From NCBI GenBank assembly GCA_036924855.1, contig JBAGRP010000001.1, forward strand, positions 4,402,001-4,466,000: a stretch of DNA of 64,000 bases, read 5' to 3'. This document shows, piece by piece, positions 10,821-20,729 of the stretch. Every line of letters starts with the position of its first letter. Position 1 is the first letter of the stretch. Below the pieces are notes generated by a model, which ran no database searches, had not been told where the DNA came from, and saw nothing but the letters and a program-made list of their open reading frames with translations. Both the position numbers and the translations under genes were made by a program. Origin of the DNA: Nitrobacteraceae bacterium AZCC 2146 (GTDB taxonomy: Bacteria; Pseudomonadota; Alphaproteobacteria; Rhizobiales; Xanthobacteraceae).

Positions 10821-11438
10821 TCAGGGCATCAGGTTGAGCTTAGCCGCCATTTGGCCAAACTCGGGGAGCGAACGAGCATTCATTTTCCGCATCGCCTTGC
10901 TCCGGTGGACCTTCACTGTAGCTTGGGCAATACCGATATCGTCGGCAATCTGCTTGCTAAGGCGTCCCCGCGCGACCTGAATCATAACTTGTAACTCCCT
11001 GGGACTTAAGGTCGCGAAACGCTTTTTGAGGTCGGCCAGCGAGCTTTCATTTTCTCGACGGACGCGATCACGCGTCAGGCCGCACTGAATAGCGTCAAGA
11101 AGCTCCTGATCGCGTATTGGCTTCGTGAGGAACTCGATCGCGCCACTTTTCATGGCTTGCACCGACATCGGAATATCGCCGTGCCCTGTGATAAAGATGA
11201 TTGGGAGGTCTCTGCCTGCCGCTGCGAGCTCACGCTGGAATTCAAGTCCGCTTTGCCCCGGCAATCTCACGTCCAGTACTAGGCAGCTGGGCCCCTCCGT
11301 CGGCTCAGATTTGAGAAAGTCGGAAACGGACGCAAATAGCTTTGCGCTCAAGCCGACAGACCGAAACAGGCGCCCGAGCGAGTTACGAAGATCGCTGTCG
11401 TCGTCGATGACCAGGATTGTGGAAGTGGCGTTAAGCAT
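10821..11438 (-). CDS. FixJ-family response regulator
   Basis: 205-aa two-domain regulator. The receiver domain (about 8-120) has the acidic pocket IDDDSD, the phosphoacceptor Asp in CLVLDVRLPG, the Thr of IFITGHGD and the Lys of FLTKPI. The C-terminus (about 140-205) is a LuxR-type helix-turn-helix (LSPRELQVMIQVARG, KQIADDIGIAQATVKVHR). FixJ/NodW-type proteins are phosphorylated by PAS-type sensor kinases and activate transcription. It is transcribed away from the single-domain receiver at 11710 across a 271-bp intergenic region that could hold both promoters. Its partner kinase is unknown; the large kinase at 12100-19887 is the nearest candidate. Confidence 0.9.
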   Translation of the reverse strand: MLNATSTILVIDDDSDLRNSLGRLFRSVGLSAKLFASVSDFLKSEPTEGPSCLVLDVRLPGQSGLEFQRELAAAGRDLPIIFITGHGDIPMSVQAMKSGAIEFLTKPIRDQELLDAIQCGLTRDRVRRENESSLADLKKRFATLSPRELQVMIQVARGRLSKQIADDIGIAQATVKVHRSKAMRKMNARSLPEFGQMAAKLNLMP

Positions 11439-11709
11439 GGCTGCCGCTCAGCGTTAGATGACCGCTAAATTGAGCCCCAGTCCATTCGTAAGACTAGCCG
11501 AGCAAATACGAACGTAATCCCAAACCGCGAACCTGAACAGGCCCATTCTGAACAGACCCGCGGGACGGCATAAACCAAGGTTTATTGAAGTTGCGATTGC
11601 CCGGCGGCGTGCTTTGGCCCACATTCAGGTCTACACAGCCTCATGCGACCGCGGGCACCGTCTTCGGGGACGCCTGTCTGACGTATTTAAACGAACTGCG
11701 GGAGGCTGT

Positions 11710-12084
11710 ATGCCAAAACGGTCATTGGTCTCGGTCGTTGAAGATGATCAGTTCTTTCGTGAGTCAATGAGAAGGTTCATGAGGTCGCTGGGCTATCGAG
11801 TTGAGGCTTTCGCATCGGCAGCCGATTTCCTCGCATCCCCTCATCTTGGCGAGACTGCCTGCCTGATCGCGGATGTCAACATGCCGGCGAAGACTGGCAT
11901 TGAGCTCTACAGACACCTCATAGATTCAGGTCAAGCAATTCCGACAATCCTCGTGACTGCCTACCCCAACGATGTTGACCGAATCCGCGCCTCGACCGAT
12001 GGCGTCGTCTGCTACCTTCGCAAGCCGGTCAACGAGCAGCATCTGAAACGGTGCCTTCACGCAGCTCTCAAGTCCGGTGAATGA
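11710..12084 (+). CDS. Single-domain response regulator
   Basis: 124-aa receiver domain with no output domain. Acidic pocket VEDDQ, phosphoacceptor Asp in CLIADVNMPAK, Thr in ILVTAYP and Lys in YLRKPVN are all present. ATG 11710 is preceded by a GGGAGG-type site; an in-frame extension to 11614 lacks one. It converges on the 3' end of the giant sensor kinase (stop at 12100), 15 bp apart. Receivers like this often sit beside large hybrid-like kinases and act as phosphate sinks or shuttles. A link to that kinase is inferred only from position. Confidence 0.88.
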   Translation: MPKRSLVSVVEDDQFFRESMRRFMRSLGYRVEAFASAADFLASPHLGETACLIADVNMPAKTGIELYRHLIDSGQAIPTILVTAYPNDVDRIRASTDGVVCYLRKPVNEQHLKRCLHAALKSGE

Positions 12085-12099
12085 ACGCTTGAAGAAAAT

Positions 12100-15000
12100 T
12101 CATGGTCCCACCTGCACGGCAGGCAAGGTGAATTTAAATATAGTGCCGCGAGGTTCATTCGCCTCTGCCCACAGCCGGCCCCCATGGGCGTCGATGATAG
12201 ACCGGCAAATCGACAGCCCCATCCCCACACCGCGGGACTTCGTGGTGTAGAACGCCTCGAAAACACGCTCCAAATGTGTCGGATCGATGCCAGGCCCGGA
12301 ATCGCGCACTGCCACGAGAACGCCTGTGTGGTGTTGCTCCGTGCTGATCAATAGCTCTCGCGGCTCTGCCTCAACCAAGCCCATTGCTTCGGCCGCGTTC
12401 AGGATCAGGTTCAGGACCACCTGCTGCAATTGTACACGATCGCAGTGAATTGGAAATAATCCCTCAGAAAGCTGGGTCTGGACCGAGACGCCATTTTTGA
12501 CGATTGCGCTTCGCCCCAATACAATTATCTCGTTGATCGCCTCATTAAGATCAAAGTGCTCCTTGCGCGGGGGCGCCTTCTTGATGTGATCACGGATGCG
12601 GTCGACGATGTCTCCGGCGCGATCGGTATCGCCCACAACGCAGCTGAGTGCCTCCCGGACCTCGTTCAAGTCGGGTGGCTGCATGTCCAGGAAATTCTGG
12701 GCCGCACGGGCGTTGTTGCGGGCGCTGGCGATCGGTTGCGTGATTTCGTGAGACAGCGAGGCAGCCAACTCTCCCATCATGCTCACGCGGTTCATGTGAG
12801 CGAAATCGGATCGCATCTGCTCCAATTGCGCCAGCGCCCGTGTGCGGTCTTCAATGTCGGTCGCCAGAATGTACCAGCGCGCGATGTGCCCGGTGTCATC
12901 GCGAATTGGGACGCCGCGGGTGTCAAACCACCGATATTCGCCGTCAAAGCGCCGCAAGCGCAGGTCGATATGGTAGGAAGTCCCGGAAGCTATCGCTCTC
13001 TTAAAACTTTCAAAAACACGAGGACGGTCTTCTGGGTGCAACGCACCGTTTGTTCCCCAGTTCCTTATCCATTCCAGCGATTGGCCAAAGTATTCGAAGG
13101 CTTGGCGATTGACGGTTTCGAATTCACCGTTCGGGGCCAAAATCACAATTAGACCGGCTATCCCGTCAATTGCTGAACGCGCACGCGCCTCGCTCTTTTG
13201 CAACGCTTCTTCGGCGCGCTTGCGGTCCGTCACATCTAAAATTGTGCTGACAATCTCGATAAGCTCTCCACTTGCTGAGAATTTAGGGTGAGCGTTTCCT
13301 TCGACATATTTGATGCCGGTAGGGGTTACGAATCTGACTTCGAACCTATAGTCCTTCTTCTCGCGCAAACTGCGGCGGGCCACCTCAAGCACTGGTCCTC
13401 GGTCATCGGGATGGATCATCTGCACAGCAGCCTCGCGAGTCGGCAGCCCATTGCGCGGATCAACCCCGAGAATTCGATAGGTCTCGTCCGACCAATAGAA
13501 ATTTGTCGTGTCGGAATAGACTGCGGTGCCGGTCTGGCTGAGCCTTTGCGCTTCCGCCAGATAGGATTCGCTGCGGCGTAGCCGGTCGTCGGCCTTCTTG
13601 GCCTCATCGATGTCCATAGTCAGTCCGTACCACTGGACGATGCGTCCCTGTTGATCGCGCAGAGGCTCACTGCGCGAATGGTACCAACGATATTCGCCGT
13701 CCGACCGACGCACACGGTGCACGGCTTCGTGGGAAGTTCCAGTCTCAATTGCGTGGGAGAACCCCCTTACAGTTTCCGGAAGATCGTCAGGATGCAGGAA
13801 CATGCCCCAACCATCACGAACAAAATCTTCAAGCCGCACGCCGCAATAGTCTAGAATGCGCTGATTGGCATATGATACTTTGCCATCGGGCTCAGTCGAC
13901 CAGAGAAAGGTTGGGACCGTTTCGATGATTTGGCGAAGCTTGTATTCGCTTTCCCGTATTGCTTCCTCGGAGCGCTTGCGTTCCGTCACATCGATGATTG
14001 TACTGACAACCTCCAGAAGTTCTCCGCTTGCTGAGAACCGAGGGTGAGCAACCCCTTCGATATATTTGACGGTGCCATCGGGTAATAAGAGTCTGCACGC
14101 GATGCTATAGTCTCTCTTCTCGAGGAGAGCACGCCGGGCCAGTTCCTGCACCCGTTCTCGGTCATCGTGGTGTATTACCTGCGCCGCAGCGTCGCGGCTC
14201 GGCAGCCCGTAACGCGGATCAAACCCGAAAATTCGAAGAGTTTCATCTGAGAAATAGAAAATCTCGCTGTCGTTGTAGACTGCGGTGCCGGTGTGGCTCA
14301 GCCTCTGGGCTTCCGCCAGATAGGCTTCGCTGCGGCGTAGTTGATCTTCGGCCTTCCTCGCTTCATCGATGTCAACAGACAAGCCATACCACTGGACGAT
14401 GCGTCCCTGTTGATCGCGCAGAGGTTCGCCGCGAGTATCGTGCCACCGAAACTCGCCGTCCGCCCGACGCAGGCGCGTCACATGCCGGAACGAAGTCCCG
14501 GTCTGGATTGCGTGATAGAAAACCCTTGCAGTTTCCGGATAGTCATCTGGATGGATGTACGCCCACGAACCGCCATGCTTAAGGTTCTCTAATTGTACGC
14601 CGTAATAGTCCAACGCGCTTTGACTGAATTGGGTCGGTTCGCCGGCGGGATCCGCTGACCAGACGTGGCTTGGGACCGATTCAATGATTTGACGGAGCTT
14701 GTATTCGCTCTCCCGCAATGCTTGTTCGGCTCTCTTGCCCTCATCGATATCAACAGACAAACCGTACCACTGGACGATCCGCCCCTCTCGGTCGCGTAGC
14801 GGCTCCGCGCGACCATGGTGCCAACGATACTCTCCGTCCGCCCGGCGCAGACGGTGCACAGAATCGAAGGAAGTTCCGGTCTTAATTGCCTGATCTAAAG
14901 CCCTTGTAGTTTCTGGAAGGTCGGCTGGATGCACGAATGTTTCCCAACCACGATGCTGAAAATCCTCCAATCGCTTGCCACTGTAGTCCAAAAGGCGCTG

Positions 15001-18000
15001 ATTGAAATGGGTCGGTTCGCCGGCGGAGTCCGTTGACCAGATGAAGCCTGGTACCGTTTCGATAATTTGGCGGAGCTTTAACTCACTCTCGCGGGACTTC
15101 TCCTCCGCGCGCTTCAGGGTTGTCAAATCGAGTACGAATGCAACACCCTCGCTACTTTCCTCTTCGAATGTTGCAGCACCAATCAGTACGGGCACACGGC
15201 TACCGTCTTTTTTTGTATATTCCGTCTCGAATGGTTCGAGGCGGCGACTACGTTTTTGCCGTTCGATCGTCGCGTTATTCCGATCGCGCCAATCGGGCGT
15301 CGTCAGATCGCTCCACTTTATGCGGCCCGAAACTAGGTCTTCGCGATCATAGCTCGCCATTCGAAGAAATTCGTCATTAGCCTCAAGCACGCGACCTTCG
15401 AAATCCCCGATGACGATCCCGATGATGTTGGAATCGACCAGTCGCCGGATTTTCGCCTCGCGCACCCTGCCGTCGCGATACAAACGGGAATTTTCCAGTG
15501 CGATGGCGGCCTGTGAGGCGAGCAATTTCAGAACCGAGACCCGGCCGGGCGCGAATACGCGGGGCGCCAGGTTATTTTCGAGGTAGAGCACACCGATGAG
15601 TTTGGCCTGATTGAGCAGTGGCAGACAGAGAATGGACCGAGCCTGCCGCTGGCTTATATAGCTATCGACGCCAAACGGGGACTGAGCCACGGCATCGTCC
15701 GATATAACAATCTCGCGGGTGCGTAAGACGTAGTGGAGCACCGACTCGGGCAGCATGCGCCCGCTCACGACATCATCGGCCAGACGTACGGTCACCACAT
15801 CACCGTTGGTCGTAGCTTCCGCCTCAATTCGAGGCTCATGCCCGCATGGATTAATCAACAGCGCCCGTTCAGCACCTGCCTGCTCCATTGCAATTTGCAT
15901 GAGCGTATCGATCAGATTGTCTTGTCCGGTGTCGCTTGCGACAGCTTGCAGAACCTTCATTACCGTCGCAAAGTCGAGACGTTCAACCTGCACATTGATG
16001 GTGCTCGTCGGGCCAGGAAGCGGCTCTTCTTGCCCGAGATCCGGATACGTCGTGTCGAGTTGCCGCACCTTTCCGACCGCTCCCCAGCGGAGGTAGCCGT
16101 AGCGGGCATTGCGCAGATACAGATGCGCGAACTGCCTCAACCCGCGCGCAGCGTAAAAGCGCGCAGCCAGTTCGTAAGCGAGCGCCTCGTTGTGAACAAA
16201 GCCATTTGCGCGGGCCGAGTTGATCGCCTGCTCGTAGAGACGCTCGGCATCGAGTTCGCGGCCTTCGATCCGGGCGATCTCTGCGCCAACAAGTGCAACG
16301 CGGTTCTCGAAATTTTCAGGGCAGTTCGCTGCCCAGGCCCGGAGTTGGGCGTCATGCGCCGCGAGCGCCTCTCGATGCGCCGCGTACGGATCCGGGCCCA
16401 TAGGCTCGCAGCATGCGGCACGAGAGAGCGCGGCATAGAGGTGGTATTCCGCCCTATCCAGCAGAAGGACCGACAGCGACGTTGACGTCGAGAACAAGCT
16501 TTCCGCCTTCTTCGCGGCCTCGATGGCCGACGCGTGGTCGCCGGCGAAGAAGCGCGCCTGCAACTTTCGAACCCAGTAGAAAGCTTCCGGCAAGGCGAAG
16601 GCCGGGTGACCGGTCAGGCGTCCCTCGAACGAGCGCTCCGTGAACACGCCATGGTCTAGCGAGCCGAATTTAGCGGTTTCGCCGCGGAGCGTCCGGACGA
16701 GCGCGAGTGGGGGGGAAATCATGTCGGCGGCGTATTCGTGCCGCATCGAGCGCGCGAACTCGAACCCGTGCTCGGCTTCACGTTCGACGTGATCGAGCGG
16801 ATCGCCCGAGGCGAGAAGTGTGGAAATGAGAGTGCGACAAGCGTACGCAGCGAAACTCGGGTCGCCCTGTTCGTTCGTCAGTTGCAACGCACGACGCGCC
16901 GGATCGATCCCTTCCCGAACTGGTCGTGTCCACGGGATCACGAGCATAAAGATCACGTAGGTCTTTCCTCCGAAGCGCTTCCATCCGCGGCGTTCGGTGA
17001 GGTCGCAGGCCATCTTTCCGAGTCGATAACCAGTGTCGTAGTGGCCGAAGTGGTAGGTTGCGATCAGGCCGACCGAAGCGTAATGCGCCGGCGCGGCGTC
17101 GCTGTTTCCGCGCTCCAGGCTGAGCTTGACCGCCCTGCAGTGGGCGAGCGCGTACAGATTCTCGTCGGTGTACCACGTCGCCACTCCGAAAGTTGTGAGT
17201 ACGTCGAGGGTCGCCAGAGACTCCGGATCCTGCATCAGCGGCAGGCCGATGAGATCCTCGATCGCGCGGCTTCCGAGCTCGGTCCAGATCCGCTCGTACT
17301 CGCGACGCGCTTCCCCCCCGGAGGGATGCGCCGACCAGTCGATGCCCACATGCCGGAGGTATTCCAGGCCCACCCCAACCGCGCGATCGAATGCGCCGAG
17401 CATTGTGTATAGATCCACGCGCCGAACTGCGACCGCCGCTCGTTGGGGCGTATCGGCGGCGCGCGTTGCAAGAGCCGCCAAACGCTCCTCCGCGGACGGC
17501 AGCGCGCCCGTGCAGCGCTCGCAGTCGGCCAGGTGCAGTTCCAACGCAAAGGCGATGTCCTGCCGGCGCTCCCACGTGCCCTCCAGCAACATCGCCGCGC
17601 CGGCGACGAGATACGTCAGTGCCGAGGCGTAGGCAGACGAGGCCTTCGCGCGCTTGCCGGCAACCAAGTTGAACTCGGCCAGCTGTTCGCGCTCTTCCTG
17701 TGCGGTTATTAATGCGGCGCCGCGGTTGAGCTGATTGACGATCTCGAAGATCATCTCCTCCCGCTTCTCCAGCGGCGTCTGCGCCGCGAGCAACCTCCCG
17801 ATCCGCAGGTGGACCTCGGCGCGCGATGCTTCCGGGATCAGCGAATAGGCGGCCTCCTGTACTCGGTCGTGTGCGAACGTGTATGCGCCCTCCTGTAGCT
17901 CAACCAGCTCTAGCCGGACCGCTTCCCGTAGATCGGCATGGGCCTGCGCCTCCGACGTCCCGAAGGCGATTGAAAGCATTGTAACCTCGGCAGTGTTGCC

Positions 18001-19887
18001 GACGCAGGCCAGCTGCCGCAGGGCAGCCTGTGTCTCACGGGGCAAGCGGGCCAGCTTCCCGACCATCAGCTCCACGACATTGTCAGTGTAGTCTTCAGCG
18101 CGAATACGTTCGAGATTCCACGACCAGCATGCTGCGTCATGGTCGAAGCGGAGCAGTCCCTCTTCGGCAAGCGCCCAAATAAACTGGATCGTGAAGAATG
18201 GATTGCCTCCCGTCTTCTCGTGTACCAGTTGTGCGAGCGGCGCTACGCGCCCCGGTTCGCCGTGAAGAGCTTCCGCCAGCAACTGCCCAAGATGCTCGCA
18301 ATCGAGCGGCGCCAGCGCGATCTCCTGGATCTTCGCGCCGGTATTCCTGATGGCCTGCAGTTTCCTGCTCAGCGGATGCGCGACATCGACCTCGTTGTTC
18401 CGATAGGCGCCAATCACCAGCAGGTGCTGCACGTCTGGCGAAGTCAACAGATGCTCAAGCAAGTCAAGGGTCGCCGCGTCGAGCCATTGCAAATCATCGA
18501 AAAAAAGTGCCAGCGGATGTTCGGGTCGGGCGAAGACGCCGATAAATCGCAGAGACACCAGCTGGAAGCGCCTTTGCGCGTCCGCTGGAAGAATATCAGC
18601 GACTGCTGGCTGTTCTCCGATGATGAGCTTCAGTTCGGGAACGAGCTCGACCATGAGCTGGCCGTTCGGGCCCAGCGCCTTGCACAGGGCGTCGCGCCAG
18701 TTCGCCAACTCGGCGTCGCTCTTGCTGAGAAGAGGTCGCACCAGGCTCTGAAAAGCCTGCGCCAACGTCGAATAGGGAATGTCTCTCTTGTATTGATCGA
18801 ACTTGCCAAAAGCGAAGACGCCGCGCGGTGGCACCAGAACCTTGTGCAGCTCGTTGATGACCGAGGATTTGCCGATGCCGGAGTAGCCCGAAACCAGCAC
18901 CAGCTCCGGTGTTCCGCTCTTGACTGTTCGGTCGAAGGCGGCGACCAGGGTCGCAATTTCGCGGTCACGGCCATATAGCTTCTCGGGAATCAGGAGTCGG
19001 TCGGGCGTGTCCTGTTGGCCCAGTGGAAAGTCATCTATGAAGCCCTCCGCTTTCCAATCGGTTAGACAGCGTCGAAAATCATGCTCGGCGCCGACCGCGG
19101 TCTGGTAACGCTCCTCGACGGTTTTGGCGAGCAGCTTCATGATGATTTCGGAGACCGGAGCCGGGATATTCTCCAGCCGCTCGGCGGGCGGCACCGGCGT
19201 TCTAGCGATATGGCAGTGCACCCACTCCATGGGATCGACCGCGGTAAAGGGGAGCGAGCCTGTGAGCATCTGGTAGAGGGTAACGCCAAGTGAATAGAGA
19301 TCGCCGCGAGAATCGAGCGAGCGATTCATCCATCCCGTCTGTTCGGGTGCCATGTAGGCAAGTGTCCCCTCGACAACCTCAGGGGGGGTGGGCGACTGGC
19401 GCTCGCGCGGAAGGCGCGATGCAATGCCAAAGCCCGTCAACCAAACTTGGTCGGCCGAAGCACTAACGAGAATATTGGTAGGCTTGATGTCCTTATGAAC
19501 GAGACCGCGCCCGTGGAGCCGGCCCAAGGCAACTGATAGCGCGACCGCCAGGCGCAGGAAGACCTCGAGCCCCATGGGCGGACCAATAAGGCGATCGAGT
19601 GGCTCGCCACCCGGGTCCTGAAGCAGGAGCATGGCCTGTCCTTGCTCGCGTACGAACTCCAACGGTCTTGCGGCCCACTCAGCGTCTAGTTCCTCCCTCA
19701 ATTCGTATTCGTGAGCAAATCGATCCAAAACGGCGGGTGCAGGACGCTCAATGGCGGTGAGCACAGCCAACACGAGAGCAGTGTCGCCGCCGTGACTCTT
19801 TCGTCTGCAGAAGACACGCTCACCGTCCGCCCAGAGGACCTGGAAGGCGCCATTGCCGCCGGGGGGAATTCGAAAAGACGGATTCAC
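12100..19887 (-). CDS. Trifunctional Ser/Thr kinase-like / AAA ATPase / PAS sensor histidine kinase
   Basis: 2595-aa cytoplasmic signalling protein. Order: protein-kinase-like domain (1-270; catalytic-loop HKDIKPTN at 131-138, TGFG at 151-154 instead of DFG, APE near 180); AAA_16 ATPase (P-loop GYSGIGKSS 334-342, Walker B FFDDLQWLD near 462-470); a long helical-repeat region to about 1300; GAF near 1312-1470; seven PAS domains from about 1474 to 2350; HisKA-type dimerisation domain (SLSHEITQP near 2368) and HATPase (NLILNAAEAM, DSGPGIDP, GVGMGLSI near 2551). No membrane segment is seen. Loss of the metal-binding Asp of DFG suggests a weak or dead kinase lobe, while the ATPase and histidine kinase look intact. 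The family is multi-copy in Bradyrhizobium. Neighbouring response regulators are candidate partners. Confidence 0.93.
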   Translation of the reverse strand: MNPSFRIPPGGNGAFQVLWADGERVFCRRKSHGGDTALVLAVLTAIERPAPAVLDRFAHEYELREELDAEWAARPLEFVREQGQAMLLLQDPGGEPLDRLIGPPMGLEVFLRLAVALSVALGRLHGRGLVHKDIKPTNILVSASADQVWLTGFGIASRLPRERQSPTPPEVVEGTLAYMAPEQTGWMNRSLDSRGDLYSLGVTLYQMLTGSLPFTAVDPMEWVHCHIARTPVPPAERLENIPAPVSEIIMKLLAKTVEERYQTAVGAEHDFRRCLTDWKAEGFIDDFPLGQQDTPDRLLIPEKLYGRDREIATLVAAFDRTVKSGTPELVLVSGYSGIGKSSVINELHKVLVPPRGVFAFGKFDQYKRDIPYSTLAQAFQSLVRPLLSKSDAELANWRDALCKALGPNGQLMVELVPELKLIIGEQPAVADILPADAQRRFQLVSLRFIGVFARPEHPLALFFDDLQWLDAATLDLLEHLLTSPDVQHLLVIGAYRNNEVDVAHPLSRKLQAIRNTGAKIQEIALAPLDCEHLGQLLAEALHGEPGRVAPLAQLVHEKTGGNPFFTIQFIWALAEEGLLRFDHDAACWSWNLERIRAEDYTDNVVELMVGKLARLPRETQAALRQLACVGNTAEVTMLSIAFGTSEAQAHADLREAVRLELVELQEGAYTFAHDRVQEAAYSLIPEASRAEVHLRIGRLLAAQTPLEKREEMIFEIVNQLNRGAALITAQEEREQLAEFNLVAGKRAKASSAYASALTYLVAGAAMLLEGTWERRQDIAFALELHLADCERCTGALPSAEERLAALATRAADTPQRAAVAVRRVDLYTMLGAFDRAVGVGLEYLRHVGIDWSAHPSGGEARREYERIWTELGSRAIEDLIGLPLMQDPESLATLDVLTTFGVATWYTDENLYALAHCRAVKLSLERGNSDAAPAHYASVGLIATYHFGHYDTGYRLGKMACDLTERRGWKRFGGKTYVIFMLVIPWTRPVREGIDPARRALQLTNEQGDPSFAAYACRTLISTLLASGDPLDHVEREAEHGFEFARSMRHEYAADMISPPLALVRTLRGETAKFGSLDHGVFTERSFEGRLTGHPAFALPEAFYWVRKLQARFFAGDHASAIEAAKKAESLFSTSTSLSVLLLDRAEYHLYAALSRAACCEPMGPDPYAAHREALAAHDAQLRAWAANCPENFENRVALVGAEIARIEGRELDAERLYEQAINSARANGFVHNEALAYELAARFYAARGLRQFAHLYLRNARYGYLRWGAVGKVRQLDTTYPDLGQEEPLPGPTSTINVQVERLDFATVMKVLQAVASDTGQDNLIDTLMQIAMEQAGAERALLINPCGHEPRIEAEATTNGDVVTVRLADDVVSGRMLPESVLHYVLRTREIVISDDAVAQSPFGVDSYISQRQARSILCLPLLNQAKLIGVLYLENNLAPRVFAPGRVSVLKLLASQAAIALENSRLYRDGRVREAKIRRLVDSNIIGIVIGDFEGRVLEANDEFLRMASYDREDLVSGRIKWSDLTTPDWRDRNNATIERQKRSRRLEPFETEYTKKDGSRVPVLIGAATFEEESSEGVAFVLDLTTLKRAEEKSRESELKLRQIIETVPGFIWSTDSAGEPTHFNQRLLDYSGKRLEDFQHRGWETFVHPADLPETTRALDQAIKTGTSFDSVHRLRRADGEYRWHHGRAEPLRDREGRIVQWYGLSVDIDEGKRAEQALRESEYKLRQIIESVPSHVWSADPAGEPTQFSQSALDYYGVQLENLKHGGSWAYIHPDDYPETARVFYHAIQTGTSFRHVTRLRRADGEFRWHDTRGEPLRDQQGRIVQWYGLSVDIDEARKAEDQLRRSEAYLAEAQRLSHTGTAVYNDSEIFYFSDETLRIFGFDPRYGLPSRDAAAQVIHHDDRERVQELARRALLEKRDYSIACRLLLPDGTVKYIEGVAHPRFSASGELLEVVSTIIDVTERKRSEEAIRESEYKLRQIIETVPTFLWSTEPDGKVSYANQRILDYCGVRLEDFVRDGWGMFLHPDDLPETVRGFSHAIETGTSHEAVHRVRRSDGEYRWYHSRSEPLRDQQGRIVQWYGLTMDIDEAKKADDRLRRSESYLAEAQRLSQTGTAVYSDTTNFYWSDETYRILGVDPRNGLPTREAAVQMIHPDDRGPVLEVARRSLREKKDYRFEVRFVTPTGIKYVEGNAHPKFSASGELIEIVSTILDVTDRKRAEEALQKSEARARSAIDGIAGLIVILAPNGEFETVNRQAFEYFGQSLEWIRNWGTNGALHPEDRPRVFESFKRAIASGTSYHIDLRLRRFDGEYRWFDTRGVPIRDDTGHIARWYILATDIEDRTRALAQLEQMRSDFAHMNRVSMMGELAASLSHEITQPIASARNNARAAQNFLDMQPPDLNEVREALSCVVGDTDRAGDIVDRIRDHIKKAPPRKEHFDLNEAINEIIVLGRSAIVKNGVSVQTQLSEGLFPIHCDRVQLQQVVLNLILNAAEAMGLVEAEPRELLISTEQHHTGVLVAVRDSGPGIDPTHLERVFEAFYTTKSRGVGMGLSICRSIIDAHGGRLWAEANEPRGTIFKFTLPAVQVGP
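13200..14717 (-). repeat. Tandem duplication of a PAS-PAS module inside the kinase gene
   Basis: Two in-frame units of about 759 bp (253 codons) lie head to tail, roughly 13200-13958 and 13959-14717. Anchors: the block beginning accactggacgatgcg occurs at 13629 and 14388, and tgtattcgct occurs at 13941 and 14700, both 759 bp apart. Each unit encodes one PAS with the motif QGRIVQWYGL and one PAS beginning AEAQRLS-TGTAVY. A related third block at 14766 is offset by 378 bp, showing an older single-PAS duplication. Confidence 0.9.
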
Positions 19888-19994
19888 CGAGGCACTCCAC
19901 TGCCGACCTAGGACGACCGTTTTGCTGAGTGCGGCCGGAGCGCTCGGCTTATAGGCTAGGTACGGCCCCGAAACTAGTTTACCACGGACTTCGT

Positions 19995-20458
19995 CTCTGC
20001 GCTATCGACGCCTTGTTCGAGACCGAGCGAGGCATCAACGGCGAGGCGCCCGAACGGCGCCAGGCGGTGCGTCAGGAACTGAGCGCGCCGCTGGTCGACC
20101 GATCTGGAAACATGGATGCGCGAGCAACGCGCCAAGCCGTCGCGCGGCAACGACGTCGCCAGGGCGATGGACTATATGTTCAAACGCTGGAGCGCATTTA
20201 CCCGCTTCCTCGACGATGAGCGCATTTGCCAGTCGAACAACGCCGCCGAACGGGCCCTGCGCGGCATCGCCCTGGGCCGGAAGTCCTGGCTGTTCTGCGG
20301 CTCCGATCGCGGCGGCGACCGTGCCGCGATGATGTACAGCCTGATCGTCACCGCCAAGATGAAAGACGTGGATCCACAGGCCTGGCTCGCCGATGTCCTG
20401 GCGCGCAATCGCCGAGCACCCCCTCCAAAAGCTCGATGAACTGCTGCCGTGGAATTGA
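19995..20458 (+). pseudogene. IS66 transposase (TnpC) 3' fragment
   Basis: C-terminal remnant of an IS66 transposase similar to TnpC at 47781-49436. It begins near ALFETERGINGEAPERRQAV, shifts frame near 20100 to MREQRAKPSRGND, contains NNAAERALRGIALGRKSWLF (the conserved glutamate region) and DPQAWLADVLAR, and after another shift ends in KLDELLPWN with a stop at 20456-20458. The first two thirds of the gene and tnpA/tnpB are missing. Confidence 0.85.
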
Positions 20459-20729
20459 CGCGACCGACGCAGGCAAGTCGATCAGGCAGCCTGAGTGACA
20501 GTTACGCAGTCCTCACCGGATGCCTACAGCGGAAGTAGCCGAACTCCGAATGAGGCTAAGGCACGATCGTTCGATGCAACCGCAGTGTCGTCCAAGACTG
20601 GCGCTTTGTCCGATGCTAATCGGTGGCTGACCCTAGAGACCATCGGAGCTCGGTGTAGCATAGCAATGTAGTGCAGGCTCACCGACAGCCGACGCAAACG
20701 TCTCCTAACAGCGAGAGTATGCAATCACC

